The notes under the pieces were generated by a model. The model worked only from the letters and a program-made list of their open reading frames with translations. It was not told the DNA's origin and did not search any database. Positions 49,297-58,851 of a stretch of DNA of 64,000 nucleotides are shown here, in pieces. The stretch is from Bacteroidota bacterium (GTDB lineage Bacteria > Bacteroidota > Bacteroidia > AKYH767-A > OLB10), in NCBI GenBank assembly GCA_016713525.1, contig JADJOZ010000016.1, positions 1-64,000 of the forward strand, in the 5' to 3' direction. Position 1 is the stretch's first letter, and each line of letters opens with the position of its first letter. Made by a program: the position numbers and the translations under genes.

Positions 49297-50377
49297 ATGG
49301 GACGACATGCATTAAGAAGCAGACAAAAAATGAAAACAATGAGTAAGACAGTGTACCTGGTAGCAGGTGCTTCGTTACTTGGTCTTGCATCCTACTTCAC
49401 CTTCTTCATCAATACCACTCAGGTAAGCACTTCCAATGCGGGGGTATTTAAAAATATGATGGCAGGATATGATATCAACAACGGTGATATTATTGCAGCT
49501 TACAGCTGGGATGAAGGAGACTTGTTGAAAGCTGAAAGCGGTCCCGATGGAATAAGTGTTTCAAAAGATGCTATTTGTGCCTTTGAATTTCGAAATTCCT
49601 TCTGTAAAAGAACTAAATCTGGGTGGTATTGATTTAAGTATCGACTACCGGAAATCAGAAAATGAATGTAATTTATTCACCAGAGGTGATGAGTTTAATA
49701 TGGGAATCAAACAAGGTAAACTTTCCATTCATTACAAAGTGAAAGGTAAAAACAAAAAAGCTGAAACTATCAGTGAAGTTACCCGTTATGAGATCCCGGC
49801 CGATGATGAATTCAGAAACTATCGTTTCATTTATGATCCGGTAAAAGGAAAATCAGAATTGTTTGTAAACAATGTGGCAATATGGAGTCACGAAAGTGAA
49901 CCGGAAAGCGTGCTGATGTGGAATGAGGATGAGACACTGATGGTTGGAAAAAACCTGAAAGGTGACGGAACAGAAAAAGTATTTGTAGATAATGTACTTG
50001 TAAAAGCTACACAACAAATAAAAGAATTACCGGTTACCTTGTTAAACTTCGAAGCCAAAGCAGAAAATAATTTTGTAATGGTATCATGGTACACTGCATC
50101 AGAATCAGAAATCGATTCATTCATTGTTGAACGTTCACCAGATGCAAAAGAATTTGCTGAAGTAGGAAGACTAAAAGCAACAGGAGCTCCGGGTGTTCTG
50201 ACAGCTTATGCCATAGTCGATAAAGCACCAAACCAGGGATTAGCATATTACCGCCTGGTACCTTCGAATAAACCATTGAAATCGTTAACGATATCAATGA
50301 TAGGATATAAATACCGCGGAAATGGCGGCGATTTAAAAGTAACAGATGTGGTTTCACCGGAAGAAACCAAGAAATAG
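49297..50377 (+). CDS. Membrane-anchored LamG-like surface protein, frameshifted
   Basis: Corrected length about 359 residues. A basic N-terminus and one membrane helix (VYLVAGASLLGLASYFTFF) precede a concanavalin/LamG-like beta-sandwich (GDIIAAYSWDEGDLLKAES, LGGIDLSIDYRKSENE, YRFIYDPVKGKSELFVNN, VFVDNVLVKATQ). A second domain begins LPVTLLNFEAKAENNFVMVSW, as in many T9SS cargo proteins, but no sorting tail is present. The frame breaks at TTT 49574-49576; removing one T gives SKDAIVPLNFEIPSVKEL. Location is the cell envelope; function is unknown, presumably working with the two genes upstream. Confidence 0.78.
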
Positions 50378-50427
50378 AAATAAACGACGACTCCGATAGC
50401 CCGGGACTAAAAAGTCAATCACATCTG

Positions 50428-50458
50428 AAACCGACCCTTAAAAAAGGTCGGTTTTTTT
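50428..50458 (+). terminator. Rho-independent terminator after surface cassette
   Basis: AAACCGACC at 50428-50436 pairs with GGTCGGTTT at 50446-50454, followed by T. It marks the end of the transcription unit that starts after the terminator at 45379-45413. Confidence 0.92.
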
Positions 50459-50532
50459 ATTGGTAAATTTTCTGTTTAAATGTGATTTTCCATCTGCTTT
50501 TTGTAGTTTTACCAAAATAATGATTTTGGTAT

Positions 50533-53500
50533 ATGTCGAAAAATGAACTGGTAATTTATAGATCCTCAGCAGGCTCGGGTAAAACTTACACGCTGGTAAT
50601 GGAATACCTGAAGCTGGTTTTGAAACGGCCTTCACTCTACCGTTCCGTACTGGCGATTACTTTTACCAATAAGGCCACCGAAGAAATGAAAACCAGAATT
50701 GTAGCTGCTCTGGTGAAAATTGCCCGAAATTCGGATCCGAAATTCATTGAAGAAGTACAAGTGGCTACCGGAATTCCTATTCAGGAGCTACCGGAAAAAA
50801 GTCGCAAGGTTTTGAATAATATATTGCACGATTATTCCGGATTTGCCATTTCTACCATCGACAGTTTCTTTAGCGGCTTAATCCGTTCACTGGCCCGCGA
50901 ATTGCACCTACCGCTTCGTTTCGATCTTGAATTGAATATTGATAAAGTTATTGATGAAATAACTACGCTCCTGCTTGATGATGTTGGCACCGATGAATGG
51001 CTGGGTACCTGGTTACGCGAATTTATACTGCACCAACTGGATGAAGAAAAAGGCTGGAGAATAGAAAATGAAATTAAACGCATTGCACGGGTTTTGTTTG
51101 ACGAGAAGTACCGAAGCATTTTTCACACACATTCTCCCGCCATTACTTCCGGATTCATTGCATCCTTAAAAGAAATTAAGCAAAAATTCGAAAATCCGAT
51201 CCATCAGGAAACAACGCGTTTTATAAAGGCTCTGGAAGATCATCAATTAACAGTTGAAGAATTCTCATATGGCAAAGCCGGTGCTGCCGGTTACTTGCTG
51301 AAACTTCACAATTATCCTGAACCAAAAGATTACAAACCAAGCACCCGGTTTATAAAGGCATTGGCAGAACCATCATCGTGGGCAACCAAAAAATCGCCGC
51401 GAGCCAAAGAAATAATTGAACTTGCAGAGAGCGATTTAAATCCCATCGGCGAAAACATCCTCACCATCATCAGCGAACAATTTACCATGTATAAAAGTGC
51501 CCACTGTGTGCTTATAAATGCATACATGTCGGGAATTTTGGGTGCGCTCGATCAACGACTGCGAAATTTCAGAGATGAACACGATTTGGTGTTGATTAGT
51601 GATACCAACCAAATGCTGAATAAAGTAATCAGTAATGAAGATGCTCCGTTTATTTATGAGAAAACCGGAAACCGATTCACGCATTTTATGCTGGATGAAT
51701 TTCAGGATACATCAGACTTTCAGTGGAGAAACCTGATGCCTTTAATCACGAATGCATTGGGTTCCGGAAATTATGCCATGCTGGTTGGTGATGCCAAACA
51801 ATCTATTTATCGCTGGCGAGGTGGTAATATGCAGCTGTTGCTGGATGGTGTCCAGAAAAATCTGAAATCATTTGAAGAAATTACACGGATCGAAAATCTG
51901 GAATCAAATTTTCGAAGCAACGAAGTAATAGTTAATTTTAACAATCAGTTTTTCCAAAATGCACCCGACCGCCTCCCTTTTCCTGATCCGGTTAAAGTAA
52001 CGCAGGCATACAACGAAAAAGATGTTGCTCAAAAATGGAAAAAAGGAGCTGAAGGTGATGGCTTTGTCTCTATCAATTTCTTTAAAGATACCACCGAAAA
52101 AGTGGATACTGATACCGGTGAAATGACCTCTGCCGAAAAATGGAAAGACCAGGCAAGTGAAGCTACCGTAACAACGATTCATAAATTGTTTGAAACCGGT
52201 TACGAACCCGGCGACATTGCTATTCTCGTCAGGCAAAATTCTGATGCCAAGCAAATAACGCAATTCCTGATTGAAAATGGCATAGACCGAATCATTTCAC
52301 CCGAATCGATGCAATTGAATCACTCAGCCAAAATTCAGTTCCTGATAAATATTTTTAAATTCATTAACGATCGTACCAATGCTATTGCTCTCACCTATGC
52401 AGTTTATTATCTGAGAGTACTTACTGCAAAGTCGGAAATTACCTCACTGCATGAACTGTTTGCAGCTTCTTCCAGTGAGAAAATTGCCATGCTACCACAG
52501 GTATTCCGCAACCGCATCATGGAATTTCGAAAACTGCCTCTGTATGAATTATCAGAAGAAATTACAGATATTTTCGGTCTCAACACCTCACCTGATGCTT
52601 ACCTGCAACGGTTTCTAGATGTCATCCTCGAGTATATCCGTACCAATCCTCCCGACATCGCCAATTTTCTGGAATGGTGGGAAGAGAATGAAAACAAAGA
52701 CAGTTGTTCGGTGATTATTCCTTCCGGCGAAAATGCTATCCGGGTAATGAGTATTCACAAGTCGAAAGGTTTGCAGTTTCCGGTTGTAATTATGCCATTT
52801 GCCGACTGGGACCTAAAGCCAAGCACAGAACTTACGCTTTGGGTACGTTCTGAGGTGCCTCCTTTCAATGATGCCACCGCACACCCCGTAAAGTTTTCGG
52901 GCCTTCTTGAAAACTCCTTATTCGATGAGGAATATCAGAATGAATTAAACGCAAACTACATCGACAACCTCAACATTCTGTACGTGGCTTTTACCAGAGC
53001 AGAAAAACAATTGTATGTATTTTCTAAAAAACCGGGAGATAAATACTCTTCCACCAGCAGAACAGGAATTTTCCTGATGGAAGTACTGGGCACTTTCGGA
53101 ACCTTGAATAACTGGAATCATGAGGAGTCCAAATCCGTTTTTACTGCGGGAGCGTTTCAGCCAAAACCAGCAGTTGCAACATCTTCAAAAGATGCATCAA
53201 CACCTATCTCGCAATGGATTTCTATTCCCTGGAAAAGCAGAATTAAAATGGGTATCAGCAAAAAGAAAATTTCTATTTATGATCCCGATTCTCCTGATAC
53301 AGCATACGGAATTTTATTTCATGACTTGCTGTCTAAACTTACCCATGAGAAAAATATAAGATTAAAAGTAACCGACTTCATTCAGGAATCTGTCACCGAC
53401 CCCGATATTGCAGCACGACTGTTGCGTGAGTCTGAATATTTTATTGAAATGGGAATGGGCAATAATTGGTTCGATGAAAGTTATGAAACCGTTAACGAAG

Positions 53501-53724
53501 CCGAACTGTTGCTTGAAGATGGTTCCATTCTGCGCCCCGACCGGTTATTGATAAAAGATAAGCAAGTAATCATTATCGATTATAAAACCGGTAATGAAGA
53601 ACGTCATCATGCTGAGCAAGTGAAACAATATGCATCTGTATTATCCAAAATGGGATACAGCGACATTAAAATATTCTTGATTTACACTTCACTGCAAAAA
53701 TTAAAAGAGGTAAAGGCGGCTTAA
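50533..53724 (+). CDS. UvrD-like helicase with PD-(D/E)XK nuclease (AddA-like)
   Basis: 1063 residues, intact. Superfamily 1 motifs: Walker A SSAGSGKTYTLVMEY (about 10-24), AITFTNKATEEMK (Ia), MLDEFQDTSDFQW (II), LVGDAKQSIYRWRGG (III), ESNFRSNEVIV (IV), VMSIHKSKGLQFPVVI (V) and LYVAFTRAEKQLYV (VI). The C-terminus has the nuclease motifs AYGILFHDLLSKL, LRPDRLLIKDKQVIIIDYKTG (key residues D-x-K) and QVKQYASVL. This corresponds to AddA/RexA, which together with AddB processes double-strand breaks for recombination. No AddB gene is seen on either side in this window. Confidence 0.9.
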   Translation: MSKNELVIYRSSAGSGKTYTLVMEYLKLVLKRPSLYRSVLAITFTNKATEEMKTRIVAALVKIARNSDPKFIEEVQVATGIPIQELPEKSRKVLNNILHDYSGFAISTIDSFFSGLIRSLARELHLPLRFDLELNIDKVIDEITTLLLDDVGTDEWLGTWLREFILHQLDEEKGWRIENEIKRIARVLFDEKYRSIFHTHSPAITSGFIASLKEIKQKFENPIHQETTRFIKALEDHQLTVEEFSYGKAGAAGYLLKLHNYPEPKDYKPSTRFIKALAEPSSWATKKSPRAKEIIELAESDLNPIGENILTIISEQFTMYKSAHCVLINAYMSGILGALDQRLRNFRDEHDLVLISDTNQMLNKVISNEDAPFIYEKTGNRFTHFMLDEFQDTSDFQWRNLMPLITNALGSGNYAMLVGDAKQSIYRWRGGNMQLLLDGVQKNLKSFEEITRIENLESNFRSNEVIVNFNNQFFQNAPDRLPFPDPVKVTQAYNEKDVAQKWKKGAEGDGFVSINFFKDTTEKVDTDTGEMTSAEKWKDQASEATVTTIHKLFETGYEPGDIAILVRQNSDAKQITQFLIENGIDRIISPESMQLNHSAKIQFLINIFKFINDRTNAIALTYAVYYLRVLTAKSEITSLHELFAASSSEKIAMLPQVFRNRIMEFRKLPLYELSEEITDIFGLNTSPDAYLQRFLDVILEYIRTNPPDIANFLEWWEENENKDSCSVIIPSGENAIRVMSIHKSKGLQFPVVIMPFADWDLKPSTELTLWVRSEVPPFNDATAHPVKFSGLLENSLFDEEYQNELNANYIDNLNILYVAFTRAEKQLYVFSKKPGDKYSSTSRTGIFLMEVLGTFGTLNNWNHEESKSVFTAGAFQPKPAVATSSKDASTPISQWISIPWKSRIKMGISKKKISIYDPDSPDTAYGILFHDLLSKLTHEKNIRLKVTDFIQESVTDPDIAARLLRESEYFIEMGMGNNWFDESYETVNEAELLLEDGSILRPDRLLIKDKQVIIIDYKTGNEERHHAEQVKQYASVLSKMGYSDIKIFLIYTSLQKLKEVKAA

Positions 53725-54113
53725 AAATTTAAACTGCTTATTTTAACTTTTGGAGCAGTGTTGTTTTTGATGAGATGGTGAAAATGGATGGAGTTGTCGT
53801 AAATCATCCAGATAATTCGTTTCACTCCTAACGCATCTTTCGAAATCATGAATGTGAAATCACAAATGCTGTGGTAATTGTTGCACTCTAATTCCACTTG
53901 CGGAAAAAACAAAGGTTCCGTTCGGTTACTATTATCCCTAAGAAAAGAAATAATCCCGGCAAGGAAAGGAAATTTGCGGTTAATAGTAGATGCGCTGAGT
54001 TTAGAAGTTGAAAAGAGTGAATCGCAGCTGCCTAATATTTTCCCACTTTCATCGAAAGTAAGGCATTGGCATTTTACATGATCATCATTTAATTCGTAGT
54101 CGTTATTTCTCAT
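53721..54113 (-). CDS. Stand-alone PAS-like protein
   Basis: 130 residues. Pattern: ESGKILGSCDSLFSTSKL, KFPFLAGIISFL, LFFPQVELECNNYHSICDF, RIIWMIYDNSIHF. This resembles the N-terminal PAS-like sensor segments of Bacteroidota histidine kinases, without any attached output domain. No ligand-binding residues can be identified by eye. The gene is convergent with the AddA gene, overlapping its last four bases, and transcribed from 208 bases of intergenic DNA shared with pruA. Confidence 0.65.
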   Translation of the reverse strand: MRNNDYELNDDHVKCQCLTFDESGKILGSCDSLFSTSKLSASTINRKFPFLAGIISFLRDNSNRTEPLFFPQVELECNNYHSICDFTFMISKDALGVKRIIWMIYDNSIHFHHLIKNNTAPKVKISSLNF

Positions 54114-54292
54114 GGGCAGTAGTTAAATAACAATAAATGTTGAGATCACAGTTCCAATCGGCATTCCTGAACTCAGAAATTTCAGCAACTGTTTCGGAAT
54201 CATTTTACTAAAGTCAATACAAAAAGTTTCAAATACCTTACAAAACCGGTGTAAGGGTGACTAAAAGCACTTACCCAACACCATATTTTTTC

Positions 54293-54300
54293 TAACTTTG
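54293..54300 (+). promoter_or_regulatory. -7 box TAACTTTG before pruA
   Basis: Exact TAnnTTTG match 21 bases before the start codon at 54322. A nearby inverted pair GTAAG (54251-54255) and CTTAC (54270-54274) lies upstream and could be an operator, with low confidence. Confidence 0.6.
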
Positions 54301-54321
54301 CGGCTGTAAATACTACAAACT

Positions 54322-55953
54322 ATGTCGAACGGAAATTTTAAAGTACCACAGGCTGTAAATGAGCCTGTTTTGAATTATGGCCCCGGATCTGCGGAACGGA
54401 AAGCCTTGCAGGCAGCGCTTGCAGAAGCGCGCTCTAAAGAAAAGGATGTGCCTATGTATATTGACGGTAAAGAGGTGCGTACCGATAAAAAGAAGCGACT
54501 GAGTCCGCCCCATGACCATCAGCATACCTTAGGTCATTACCATGAAGGTGATGCAACTCATGTAAAAGCAGCTATTGATGCGGCCTTAAAAGCAAAAGAT
54601 GCCTGGGCAAATCTGTCCTGGGAACACCGTGCGTCTATATTTCTGAAAGCAGCCGACCTGCTTGCCGGTCCATATCGACCTATTATTAATGCTGCAACCA
54701 TGCTTGGACAATCGAAAAATGCCTATCAGGCAGAAATCGATGCAGCATGCGAAATGATTGATTTTCTGCGCTTTAACGTGCAATACATGCAGGAAATTTA
54801 TCAGCAACAACCACTCTCTTCAAAAGGAGTGTGGAATCGTGTGGAACAACGTCCATTAGAAGGATTTGTATTCGCTTTGACACCATTTAATTTTACCGCT
54901 ATAGCGGGAAATCTTCCGTCTTCAGCTGCCATGATGGGTAATACCATTGTTTGGAAACCTTCGAATACCGCAATTTATGCAGCGTCGGTATTAATGGAAG
55001 TATTCATGAAAGCCGGTTTACCTGCCGGTGTAATTAACCTGGTCTATGTGTCGGGTCCCGTTGCCGGGGATGTTATTTTCCGTCACCCCGATTTTGCCGG
55101 AATCCATTTTACCGGATCAACAGACGTTTTCAGAAATGTATGGAGTGAAATCGGAAAAAATATCGCTAATTATAAATCATACCCCCGCATTGTAGGTGAA
55201 ACCGGTGGAAAAGATTTTATTATGGCCCACCCTTCTGCTGATGTCGATGTATTGATAACTGCTTTGAGTCGTGGCGCATTCGAATTTCAGGGGCAAAAAT
55301 GTAGTGCTGCCTCCAGGGCTTATGTTCCGGCAAGCCTTTGGCAGGATGTTAAAAAAGGACTGATTCGTGATCTTGCGTCCTTCAAAATGGGTCCAACAGA
55401 AGACTTCGGAAATTTTATCAATGCCGTTATCGATGAAAAAGCATTCGACAAAATAACAAATTACATTACCAACGCTGAAAAAAGTGCTGATGTTGAAATT
55501 ATAGCTGGTGGCAAATCTGATAAGTCGAAAGGTTACTTTATTGAACCTACTGTTTTGCTGGCTAAGAAACCCGATTATATCACTTTATGTGAAGAGATTT
55601 TCGGTCCGGTTTTAACTATTTATGTTTATGAAGACGCTGACTTCGATAAAACGCTGGATATCGTAGACAAAACCGGTATTTATGCACTCACAGGTTCCAT
55701 CATTTCACAAGATCGGTATGTGATCGATCATGCTATGAAAAAACTGGTTAATGCTGCCGGCAACTTCTATATCAATGATAAATGCACAGGTGCTGTTGTA
55801 GGTCAACAACCATTTGGTGGAGCACGCGGTTCCGGAACTAATGATAAAGCCGGTTCAATGATCAACCTGTTGCGTTGGGTTTCTCCAAGAACAATTAAGG
55901 AAACTTTTGTTCCTCCAACGGACTACAGATACCCTTTCCTCGATAAAGAATAA
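54322..55953 (+). CDS. pruA: L-glutamate gamma-semialdehyde (1-pyrroline-5-carboxylate) dehydrogenase
   Basis: 543 residues, intact. Aldehyde dehydrogenase motifs: FALTPFNFTAIAGNLPSSA, IVWKPSNTAIYAAS, IHFTGSTDVFRNVW, VGETGGKDFIMAHPSADVD (catalytic Glu region), AFEFQGQKCSAASRAY (catalytic Cys) and EEIFGPVLTIYVYED. Domain length and the short C-terminal RTIKETFVPP match the PruA type that oxidises P5C to glutamate in proline degradation. No proline dehydrogenase gene is seen nearby. It is monocistronic with its own -7 box and terminator. Confidence 0.96.
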   Translation: MSNGNFKVPQAVNEPVLNYGPGSAERKALQAALAEARSKEKDVPMYIDGKEVRTDKKKRLSPPHDHQHTLGHYHEGDATHVKAAIDAALKAKDAWANLSWEHRASIFLKAADLLAGPYRPIINAATMLGQSKNAYQAEIDAACEMIDFLRFNVQYMQEIYQQQPLSSKGVWNRVEQRPLEGFVFALTPFNFTAIAGNLPSSAAMMGNTIVWKPSNTAIYAASVLMEVFMKAGLPAGVINLVYVSGPVAGDVIFRHPDFAGIHFTGSTDVFRNVWSEIGKNIANYKSYPRIVGETGGKDFIMAHPSADVDVLITALSRGAFEFQGQKCSAASRAYVPASLWQDVKKGLIRDLASFKMGPTEDFGNFINAVIDEKAFDKITNYITNAEKSADVEIIAGGKSDKSKGYFIEPTVLLAKKPDYITLCEEIFGPVLTIYVYEDADFDKTLDIVDKTGIYALTGSIISQDRYVIDHAMKKLVNAAGNFYINDKCTGAVVGQQPFGGARGSGTNDKAGSMINLLRWVSPRTIKETFVPPTDYRYPFLDKE

Positions 55954-55971
55954 GCGGGATCTAACTTTCTG

Positions 55972-56006
55972 AAAACGGCTTCGGTGTATAATCGAAGCCG
56001 TTTTTT
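55972..56006 (+). terminator. Rho-independent terminator of pruA
   Basis: AAAACGGCTTCG at 55972-55983 pairs with CGAAGCCGTTTT, separated by a 9-base loop and followed by T. Confidence 0.93.
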
Positions 56007-56143
56007 CAATTTAAGGCAGGATCGAATTTTGTTAATTAATTTAATATCAATTATATACACAAAACACTTCTTAACATACCGGTGTAAATAAATACCGCAC
56101 GAAAACTTCCCTGAAAGTCGTTGTTAGTACATAAATTTACCCC

Positions 56144-56469
56144 ATGAAACGTTTTGCAAAAATCTGGCCCTGGTTAAAAAATAAGTATGTAATTACTTTA
56201 ATCGCTTTTGTGGTGTGGATGATTTTTTCGATCGGAATGATTTAATTTCTCAGTACAGCTACAAGCAGGAGCTGAAGGAACTGCAGGAAGAGCGGAAATA
56301 TTATGAAGCTGAAATTGAAAAAAGCACAGCTAAATTAAAAGAGCTTACCTCCGACCCTGCTACCCGTGAAAAATTTGCACGGGAACAGTACAAGATGAAG
56401 AAAGCGGATGAAGAAATTTTTGTGATTATCCGTGAAGAAAGTAAAGAAGAGTCGGATAAGAATTCGTGA
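56144..56469 (+). CDS. FtsB/DivIC-like septum formation initiator, frameshifted
   Basis: Corrected length about 108 residues, start MKRFAKIWPWLKNKY. A membrane helix (VITLIAFVVWMIFF) is followed by FDRNDLISQYSYKQELKELQ and a coiled coil, then FAREQYKMKKADEEIFVI with the conserved end of the FtsB/DivIC family. The frame breaks in the T6 run at 56223-56228; seven T give VWMIFFDRNDLISQ. The protein belongs to the divisome membrane complex. It is small and essential in many bacteria, so the frameshift is probably an artefact. Confidence 0.85.
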
Positions 56470-56989
56470 TTACTGAGTTCCCTTTAAGAGCAATACTTCT
56501 CCTTTGAATTAACTCAAATCACTTTTAGTTCGCATTGTATCTTTTGATTGCATCTGAAAGTCTGGTATTTTCAACCTTTTCAAAAGTAGCTTGCTTACAA
56601 TATACATTATTGCCAATGTTTTGCTCATAACCAGATGTTTGCTTGTTTGAAATGATGCCAAGCTTTTTTCCTGAGTTACAAATTCGCCACAATTAAATAG
56701 CTTTTCTCTTCCTGATGAAATGTTTCCTTTTTATTACAAAAATCGTAACCCGGAGGCGGCCGTCTCCTTGCTTTTTCGGCCACTGACCCGGCATTTGGAA
56801 CTTAGGCTCGAATGGCATCATCTTGACACTTTGGTGAAAGATGTTTCAGGAAAACTGGTTGGGAAAATATTTATTTTTTCAGAGGGAAAAATCTATCCAA
56901 CAATTTTGCTTCCCGATTGAATATCCAAGCCTTTCGTGATACTTGGGAATTAACGGAATGGCAATATCCCTGTTGAATAAATATGCTTC
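56470..56989. other. Probable degenerate/non-coding region between ftsB-like and mutase genes
   Basis: 520 bases with no clear gene. On the minus strand, one frame ending at 56525 reads as a plausible protein end (GKKLGIISNKQTSGYEQNIG, then ATFEKVENTRLSDAIKRYNAN) but has no start and is broken upstream. On the plus strand a 66-codon frame at 56720-56920 looks random. Downstream of the shortened mutase this may be debris of a lost or rearranged gene. I do not call any coding sequence. Confidence 0.35.
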
Positions 56990-58219
56990 TCAATAAGGAT
57001 GCATTCCATAATCTGCACATTCTCCCATTTCATCAATACGATTGATGTATTCCCATGCTTTTGCTTCAATTTCATCGGTGAGTGATTCAATAAAATAAGA
57101 ACCACCTAACGGATCTACTGTTTGTGTAACACCACTCTCATGTGCAATTACCTGTTGCGTTCGTAAAGCTATGGTTGCCGCTTCTTCTGTAGGCAGCGAC
57201 AAAGCTTCATCATAACCATTTGTGTGCAACGATTGTGTTCCACCCAAAACAGCAGCGAGTGCCTGAATGGTAACCCGCATAATATTGTTCATTGGTTGTT
57301 GAGCAGTAAGCGTTGAACCTCCCGTTTGTGTATGGAATCGCAACATCATTGCACGTGGGTCTGTAGCACCAAGATCGGTGGTTATTTTTGCCCACATGCG
57401 TCGTGCAGCGCGGAATTTTGCTACCTCTTCGAACAAATTATTATGTGCATTGAAGAAGAAAGAAATTCGTTTTGCAAAAACGTTTATGTCGAGTTTTTTA
57501 TCAATCGCCGCCTGCAAATATGCTTTGCCATCTGCAAGTGTAAAAGCTAGTTCCTGCACTGCAGTAGCTCCTGCTTCTCGGATATGATAACCTGAAACCG
57601 AAATGGTATTCCACTTAGGTACTTCTTTCGCGCAATACTCAAATATATCGGTGATGATACGCATGGATGGTTTCGGAGGATAAATGTAAGTCCCCCTTGC
57701 CGCATATTCTTTAAGTATGTCGTTTTGTATGGTACCGGTAAGATTCTTTAAAGATGCACCCTGCTTTTTTGCAAGAGCAATGTACATAGCAAGCAATACT
57801 GATGCAGAAGCATTAATAGTCATTGAAGTGGAAATTTTTTCCAGTTCAATGCCACCAAAAAGCACTTCCATATCTTGTAACGAATCGATAGCTACTCCGG
57901 CCTTACCAACTTCACCATCTGAAAGATCGTGATCGGAATCGTAACCAATTTGTGTAGGTAAATCGAAAGCAACACTTAAACCGGTTGTTCCCTGAGAAAG
58001 CAAATAACGATAACGCTTATTAGATTCCTCTGCAGTACTAAATCCTGCATACTGACGCATGGTCCATACCTTGGAACGATACATATCGGATTGCACACCA
58101 CGAGTAAACGGAAAAACTCCCGGCTCTTCATTCATAGCCGATGGACTTTTATAAACTCTGTCTATCTCAATTCCGGAATCCGTCTTGAATCCGGTTTCCT
58201 CCGTTTTGGTATCTGCCAT
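56990..58219 (-). CDS. Acyl-CoA mutase (methylmalonyl-CoA mutase family large subunit), C-terminally shortened
   Basis: 409 residues starting MADTKTEETGFKTDSG. The TIM-barrel core is clear: GVFPFTRGVQSDMYR, WTMRQYAGFSTAEESNKRY (key residues), GLSVAFDLPTQIGYDSD, TSMTINASASVLLAMY, GTIQNDILKEYAARGTYIYPP, ISVSGYHIREAGATA, LRFHTQTGGSTLTAQQP and NGYDEALSLPTEEA. The family large subunit is about 510-560 residues when it stands alone. Here the reading ends abruptly after NRIDEMG with ECADYGMHPY, and no frame downstream resumes the family sequence. About 110 C-terminal residues are therefore missing. No cobalamin-binding small subunit is in the window. Confidence 0.8.
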   Translation of the reverse strand: MADTKTEETGFKTDSGIEIDRVYKSPSAMNEEPGVFPFTRGVQSDMYRSKVWTMRQYAGFSTAEESNKRYRYLLSQGTTGLSVAFDLPTQIGYDSDHDLSDGEVGKAGVAIDSLQDMEVLFGGIELEKISTSMTINASASVLLAMYIALAKKQGASLKNLTGTIQNDILKEYAARGTYIYPPKPSMRIITDIFEYCAKEVPKWNTISVSGYHIREAGATAVQELAFTLADGKAYLQAAIDKKLDINVFAKRISFFFNAHNNLFEEVAKFRAARRMWAKITTDLGATDPRAMMLRFHTQTGGSTLTAQQPMNNIMRVTIQALAAVLGGTQSLHTNGYDEALSLPTEEAATIALRTQQVIAHESGVTQTVDPLGGSYFIESLTDEIEAKAWEYINRIDEMGECADYGMHPY

Positions 58220-58244
58220 TTCGTATATGCTGTACTGTTAGTCC

Positions 58245-58775
58245 TTAAAAAATTGAATGTGCTTCGTTTTTTATCTGGTCAATAGCCTTCTGAATTGGAA
58301 ACTCCTCACTTTGCAACATGGTTTCAAAAACTTTCTTGCTTAGCTCATGTCCCGGCGCTGTTGGATTGCATTTCTCCAGAGAAAGGTTGACCAGTTTAAT
58401 TAATTCATCGCGACTGGTCCTTACAATATTCCAGGCATTATTGGTGACATAAACCTGCTGGGTAACATTATGCTCGTATTCAGTCCTGATTGCCAATAAC
58501 ACTTCTTTATGAAATTCCATTACAGTCATTCCCGGTTCGTACACCCGGATCATCAGATTATTGGGAGAAATTCGTTCCAGAAACAGCACAATTCTTTCGT
58601 ATGCCTGCAAACGCAATGGCAATAAATGATTGTCGGTCACCCTTTTAAGTTCAGCAAACTTCATCCGCTGATCGGTATCTAAAAACTTTTTTATCAGGAA
58701 GAAAGCAGTAAGAAAAACCAATAATGAAGGCGCCAGATAAACCAGAAAATCAATAAGTCCTTGAGGTAATTGCAT
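58245..58775 (-). CDS. DUF7935-type membrane protein adjacent to mutase
   Basis: 176 residues with one N-terminal membrane helix (FLVYLAPSLLVFLTAFFLIKK) and a helical cytoplasmic part (LLPLRLQAYERIVLFLERI, NLMIRVYEPGMTVMEFHK, NNAWNIVRTSRDELIKLVN). From memory, such proteins sit next to methylmalonyl-CoA mutase-type genes in many Bacteroidota. Spacing to the mutase start is 25 bases, so they are probably one operon. Function unknown. Confidence 0.75.
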   Translation of the reverse strand: MQLPQGLIDFLVYLAPSLLVFLTAFFLIKKFLDTDQRMKFAELKRVTDNHLLPLRLQAYERIVLFLERISPNNLMIRVYEPGMTVMEFHKEVLLAIRTEYEHNVTQQVYVTNNAWNIVRTSRDELIKLVNLSLEKCNPTAPGHELSKKVFETMLQSEEFPIQKAIDQIKNEAHSIF

Positions 58776-58851
58776 AGTTATGTTCTATTAATGGCTCAAA
58801 TATCGGAAATGTGAGGGAAATCCGCTAAGGGAAGTTATCAGCAATGGCAAC

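Noticed and set aside
56720..56920. Plus-strand 66-codon frame in the gap after the FtsB-like gene
   Set aside because: No signal peptide, family pattern or ribosome-site support; the composition looks random and the region has no other coding evidence.
56990..56992. TGA of the mutase gene as a recoded selenocysteine or tryptophan codon
   Set aside because: The same frame continues for about 34 codons after the TGA, but the text does not match the mutase C-terminus and no SECIS-like hairpin is apparent.
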